From an uncultured Thiomonas sp. (GTDB lineage: Bacteria > Pseudomonadota > Gammaproteobacteria > Burkholderiales > Burkholderiaceae_C): a DNA stretch of 8,196 nucleotides. The position numbers and the translations under genes were made by a program. A model generated the notes under the pieces. That model ran no database searches. It was not told where the DNA came from and saw only the letters and a list, made by a program, of their open reading frames with translations. Location: the NCBI GenBank assembly GCA_937927695.1, contig CALBRU010000208.1, positions 1 to 8,196 of the forward strand, in the 5' to 3' direction. Positions 6,137 through 8,196 of the stretch are shown here, in pieces. Position 1 is the stretch's first letter. Every line of letters begins with the position of its first letter.

Positions 6137-7578
6137 AAGCCGCGTTGAAAGCAGTCGTTCGTGCCTGGATCCCGGGGCTGCGCTTCGTGGGCGTGGCCTG
6201 CTTAGGGTTGATGCTGGGTCTGGCGGGCTCGCTTGCAGCCACGCCAGGCGGGATCGGCGGTACGGGTATCGATCCCGGCGGCATCGGCGGCACCGGCATC
6301 AGCCCTGGTGGAATCGGCGGGACGGGCATTGTGGCCATCGGCCCGGTTCAGCGCTTCGGCAGCATTTTCGTCAACGGCGGTGAATATGAACTGCCCGCGC
6401 AGACACGCTATCGCGTGGATGGACAGTCCGCATCCGAGAACAGCCTGCATTTAGGCGACATGGTGCGCGTCCATGCCGTAGAGCAGGGCGGGCGGCTGGA
6501 TGCGCTGGCGGTGGACATCAGCCATGCGGTGATCGGTCGCGTGTCGCAGATCGATCAATCTCAGGGGCGGCTGGTGGTGCTGGGCCAGACCGTGCAAATC
6601 CTGCCCGGTACTTTGTTGCGCACCGCTGAAAATCAGCCTTTGCCGCTATCGCGCCTGAAGGTGGGCGACGAGGTGCGCATCAGCGCGCTCGATCAAGGCG
6701 CGGGGCATTGGCAGGCGATGCGGCTGACTCTGCTCTCGGCTCTGCCCGCGGGACACGGTTCGCCGTTTTTGCTGCGCGGCAAAATCGAGGCGACCAACGC
6801 TCAACTGCAGCGGGTCAAGATCAATGGTGTCTGGCTGTCGGTACGCAGCGGTGCGGCGCATACCGGATTGGTGGTCGGCGCCGAGGTCGTGGCGCGCGGC
6901 AGTCAGCAGGGCCAGGGAAATGTGATTGATTCTCTTCAGGCGATAGCGCCTTTGGCCGCGCCGATCGGCACGCGCGTGGCGATGGTGGGTTTTTTGCAGG
7001 CCGGCTCTCTGGGCAAGCCAGGCTGGGAATTACAAGGCTTTCAGGTCAGGGGCGCCGATGCGCTGATGCAGGCGCAATTGCAGTCTGCCGCTCGGTCGCA
7101 GGCCGCGCCGGTGTTCATCGCCGGCACCTTGACGGCGGCGCAGACGGTGGCGGTCGAGCGCGTGATCCCGAACGTGAACGCGCTGCAATTTGCGCTGCCG
7201 CCCCTGGCCGGTGCGCAGATGCCTGCCGCAAAAGCAGGCGATGTGGGCTCGATGCCTGATACGGCGGCTCAGTTCAAGTCGAACGGTGCGGGGCTGAACC
7301 TGTCGAGCCCGGCCTTCGTTGCGCCGACGGTGCCCATGGTGATCCAGCCGGGGTTTACCGCACCCTCGATTCCCGCGGCGCCCGTCGTGCCGCAGGTGCC
7401 GCAAATGCCGCAAATGCCTGCTGTCAACACGCCCTCCGTGGCGCCCCCCGTGGTCGCTCCGCCGCAAGTGCCCGTCGTCGTGCCACCGACAGTGCCCCCG
7501 CTGGTTGTGAACCCACCCAGCGTGACGACGCCCACCCTGCCCAACGGACTGCAAATTCCCACTGTGCCGCGCCCATGA
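6133..7578 (+). CDS. Exported DUF5666-type protein with GGIGGTG repeats and Pro/Val-rich tail
   Basis: A 481-residue protein with a GTG start, a GGGGAG ribosome site 5 nt upstream (6122-6127) and a 4-bp overlap with the gene before. A basic N-terminus and hydrophobic stretch (about 16-36, ending SLAA/T) form a signal peptide. C23 sits in a poor lipobox context, so a lipoprotein is unlikely. Three decapeptides (P)GGIGGTGI (38-67) follow. Next come repeated beta-rich units typical of DUF5666: RFGSIFVNGGEYEL (74-87) with LHLGDMVRVHAV, then IGRVSQIDQSQGRLVVLGQTVQIL (134 on) with LKVGDEVRISAL, and a third from LLRGKIEATN. The C-terminal 90 residues are Pro/Val-rich and end in TVPRP. The molecular function is unknown. 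Its upstream partner and the shared divergent control region suggest an envelope role together with the repeat protein. Confidence 0.8.
   Translation: MKAALKAVVRAWIPGLRFVGVACLGLMLGLAGSLAATPGGIGGTGIDPGGIGGTGISPGGIGGTGIVAIGPVQRFGSIFVNGGEYELPAQTRYRVDGQSASENSLHLGDMVRVHAVEQGGRLDALAVDISHAVIGRVSQIDQSQGRLVVLGQTVQILPGTLLRTAENQPLPLSRLKVGDEVRISALDQGAGHWQAMRLTLLSALPAGHGSPFLLRGKIEATNAQLQRVKINGVWLSVRSGAAHTGLVVGAEVVARGSQQGQGNVIDSLQAIAPLAAPIGTRVAMVGFLQAGSLGKPGWELQGFQVRGADALMQAQLQSAARSQAAPVFIAGTLTAAQTVAVERVIPNVNALQFALPPLAGAQMPAAKAGDVGSMPDTAAQFKSNGAGLNLSSPAFVAPTVPMVIQPGFTAPSIPAAPVVPQVPQMPQMPAVNTPSVAPPVVAPPQVPVVVPPTVPPLVVNPPSVTTPTLPNGLQIPTVPRP
6244..6333 (+). repeat. Three tandem 30-bp units encoding PGGIGGTGI decapeptides
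   Basis: Directly after the signal peptide, PGGIGGTGID, PGGIGGTGIS and PGGIGGTGIV follow one another. The amino acids are almost identical while third codon positions differ, so the repeat is kept by selection on the protein and is not a fresh DNA duplication. Such GGIGGTG motifs are, as I recall, common in proteins of this family. Confidence 0.9.
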
Positions 7579-7607
7579 AAAAAGCCAGCTTGCGCTGGCC
7601 TTTTTCA
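7576..7607. terminator. Bidirectional rho-independent terminator
   Basis: GCCAGC (7584-7589), loop TTGC and GCTGGC (7594-7599) form a perfect GC stem. It is flanked by an A-run on the left and TTTTT (7601-7605) on the right, and the flanks TGAAAAA/TTTTTCA can pair as well, with one mismatch between. It therefore works on both strands and sits between two convergent genes. It starts inside the stop codon of the DUF5666 gene and ends 25 bp before the stop of the outer-membrane protein gene. Confidence 0.93.
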
Positions 7608-7632
7608 TCACTGGGCGAGGTGAGAACGGAGG

Positions 7633-8196
7633 TCAGAACACGATCTGGCCGCCTATGCCGACGCCAAAATTGGCGCTGCCATCGCTCAGGCCCTTGTCCA
7701 CATAGACCTGGAACCCGCTGCCATTTGGGGTGAGGTTGTAGTTCCACGCCGCAATCAGGTCTGAGGGAGCGGACGCACCGGCCACCATCGACTGCTGACC
7801 GGCGTACATCAAGGTGAAAATATGCTGCTGGCTGGCCGCGTAGCTGGCGCCAAACTGGTAGATCGCGATGTTGCGCAGATTCTGTCCGGCCGGGTTGCCC
7901 ACGAAACGGTAGCCGAGATTGGCAAACGGAAACCAGATCTTGCCCACGATCTGCTGCAGGCCCACCCCCAGCTCGTAATCGTTCTTGCCCGTGCCCAGAC
8001 CGTTGTCGGACGAAGCGGTGCCGAATTTGACTTTGGCGTAGGGCGTGATGGAGGGCGTGAGACCGCCGCCCTGGAAAATCTTGTAATGTCCAGCCAGCCA
8101 CACGTCGCCCAGGCCGCTGGCGGAGCGGGTTTGCGTGGAACCGGAGCCGCCCACAACCGTATTGCCGACAATGGTGGAACCGACGGGCAGGCCGCT
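7633..8196 (-). CDS. Outer-membrane transporter, MetA-pathway of phenol degradation type (partial)
   Basis: The 3' end is complete (TGA at 7633-7635), but the reading frame stays open through 8196, so the N-terminus lies outside the window. The GTG at 8152 is internal, because family-like sequence SGLPVGSTIVGN continues before it. The visible 187 residues show alternating amphipathic beta strands: GLGDVWLAGHYKI, PSITPYAKVKFGT, NDYELGVGLQQIV, FPFANLGYRFVGN, AIYQFGASYAAS, and FGVGIGGQIVF at the end. The terminal Phe is the usual signal for outer-membrane assembly. These features fit beta-barrel proteins annotated as transporter or Phenol_MetA_deg. The substrate is unknown and phenol should not be assumed. 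It converges on the DUF5666 gene across the shared terminator. Confidence 0.78.
   Translation of the reverse strand, partial: SGLPVGSTIVGNTVVGGSGSTQTRSASGLGDVWLAGHYKIFQGGGLTPSITPYAKVKFGTASSDNGLGTGKNDYELGVGLQQIVGKIWFPFANLGYRFVGNPAGQNLRNIAIYQFGASYAASQQHIFTLMYAGQQSMVAGASAPSDLIAAWNYNLTPNGSGFQVYVDKGLSDGSANFGVGIGGQIVF

Noticed and set aside
8152..8154. GTG as start of the outer-membrane protein
   Set aside because: The frame remains open to the window end with family-like residues before it, and no signal peptide follows the GTG.

Overview
The window is about 63% GC and looks like the chromosome of a betaproteobacterium, probably Burkholderiales. The evidence is a divergent RNase E / RluC pair followed by a HAD phosphatase, the high GC, and several Gram-negative exported proteins. 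The genus cannot be fixed from this window; a Thiomonas-like organism is only a guess. The first 47 bases are not biological. They match the 3' part of the standard Illumina universal adapter, so this is the raw end of an assembled contig.

Housekeeping half (1-4364). The gene rne runs leftward and is cut at its C-terminus by the adapter, which also supplies two bases of its apparent stop codon. About 920 bp without a convincing gene separates it from rluC. That gap holds the rne leader and a 169-bp, nearly full-length palindromic element with terminal inverted repeats and a central 11-bp hairpin, which looks like a MITE or foldback element. Then rluC (23S rRNA pseudouridine synthase) and a Gph-like HAD phosphatase run rightward 23 bp apart, probably co-transcribed.

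Accessory half (4365-8196). A short region (5155-5281) drives two divergent units. Leftward is a secreted, Thr/Gln/Arg-rich protein ending in seven tandem decapeptide repeats. Rightward is a two-gene operon with a 4-bp stop/start overlap: a DUF6502-type protein with HTH-like segments, then an exported DUF5666-type protein with three GGIGGTG decapeptides and a Pro/Val-rich tail. Two 17-bp palindromic operator-like copies lie on the predicted promoters, and one exactly fills the spacer of the leftward promoter. The operon ends at a strong bidirectional terminator, facing the 3' end of a partial outer-membrane protein of the MetA-pathway / transporter type.

Working picture (inference): the DUF6502 protein is a DNA-binding regulator that controls both its own operon and the divergent repeat-protein gene. 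The two exported proteins share Pro/Val/Thr-rich segments with a common VNTPS motif and may act together in the envelope. This divergon is the most interesting candidate system here.
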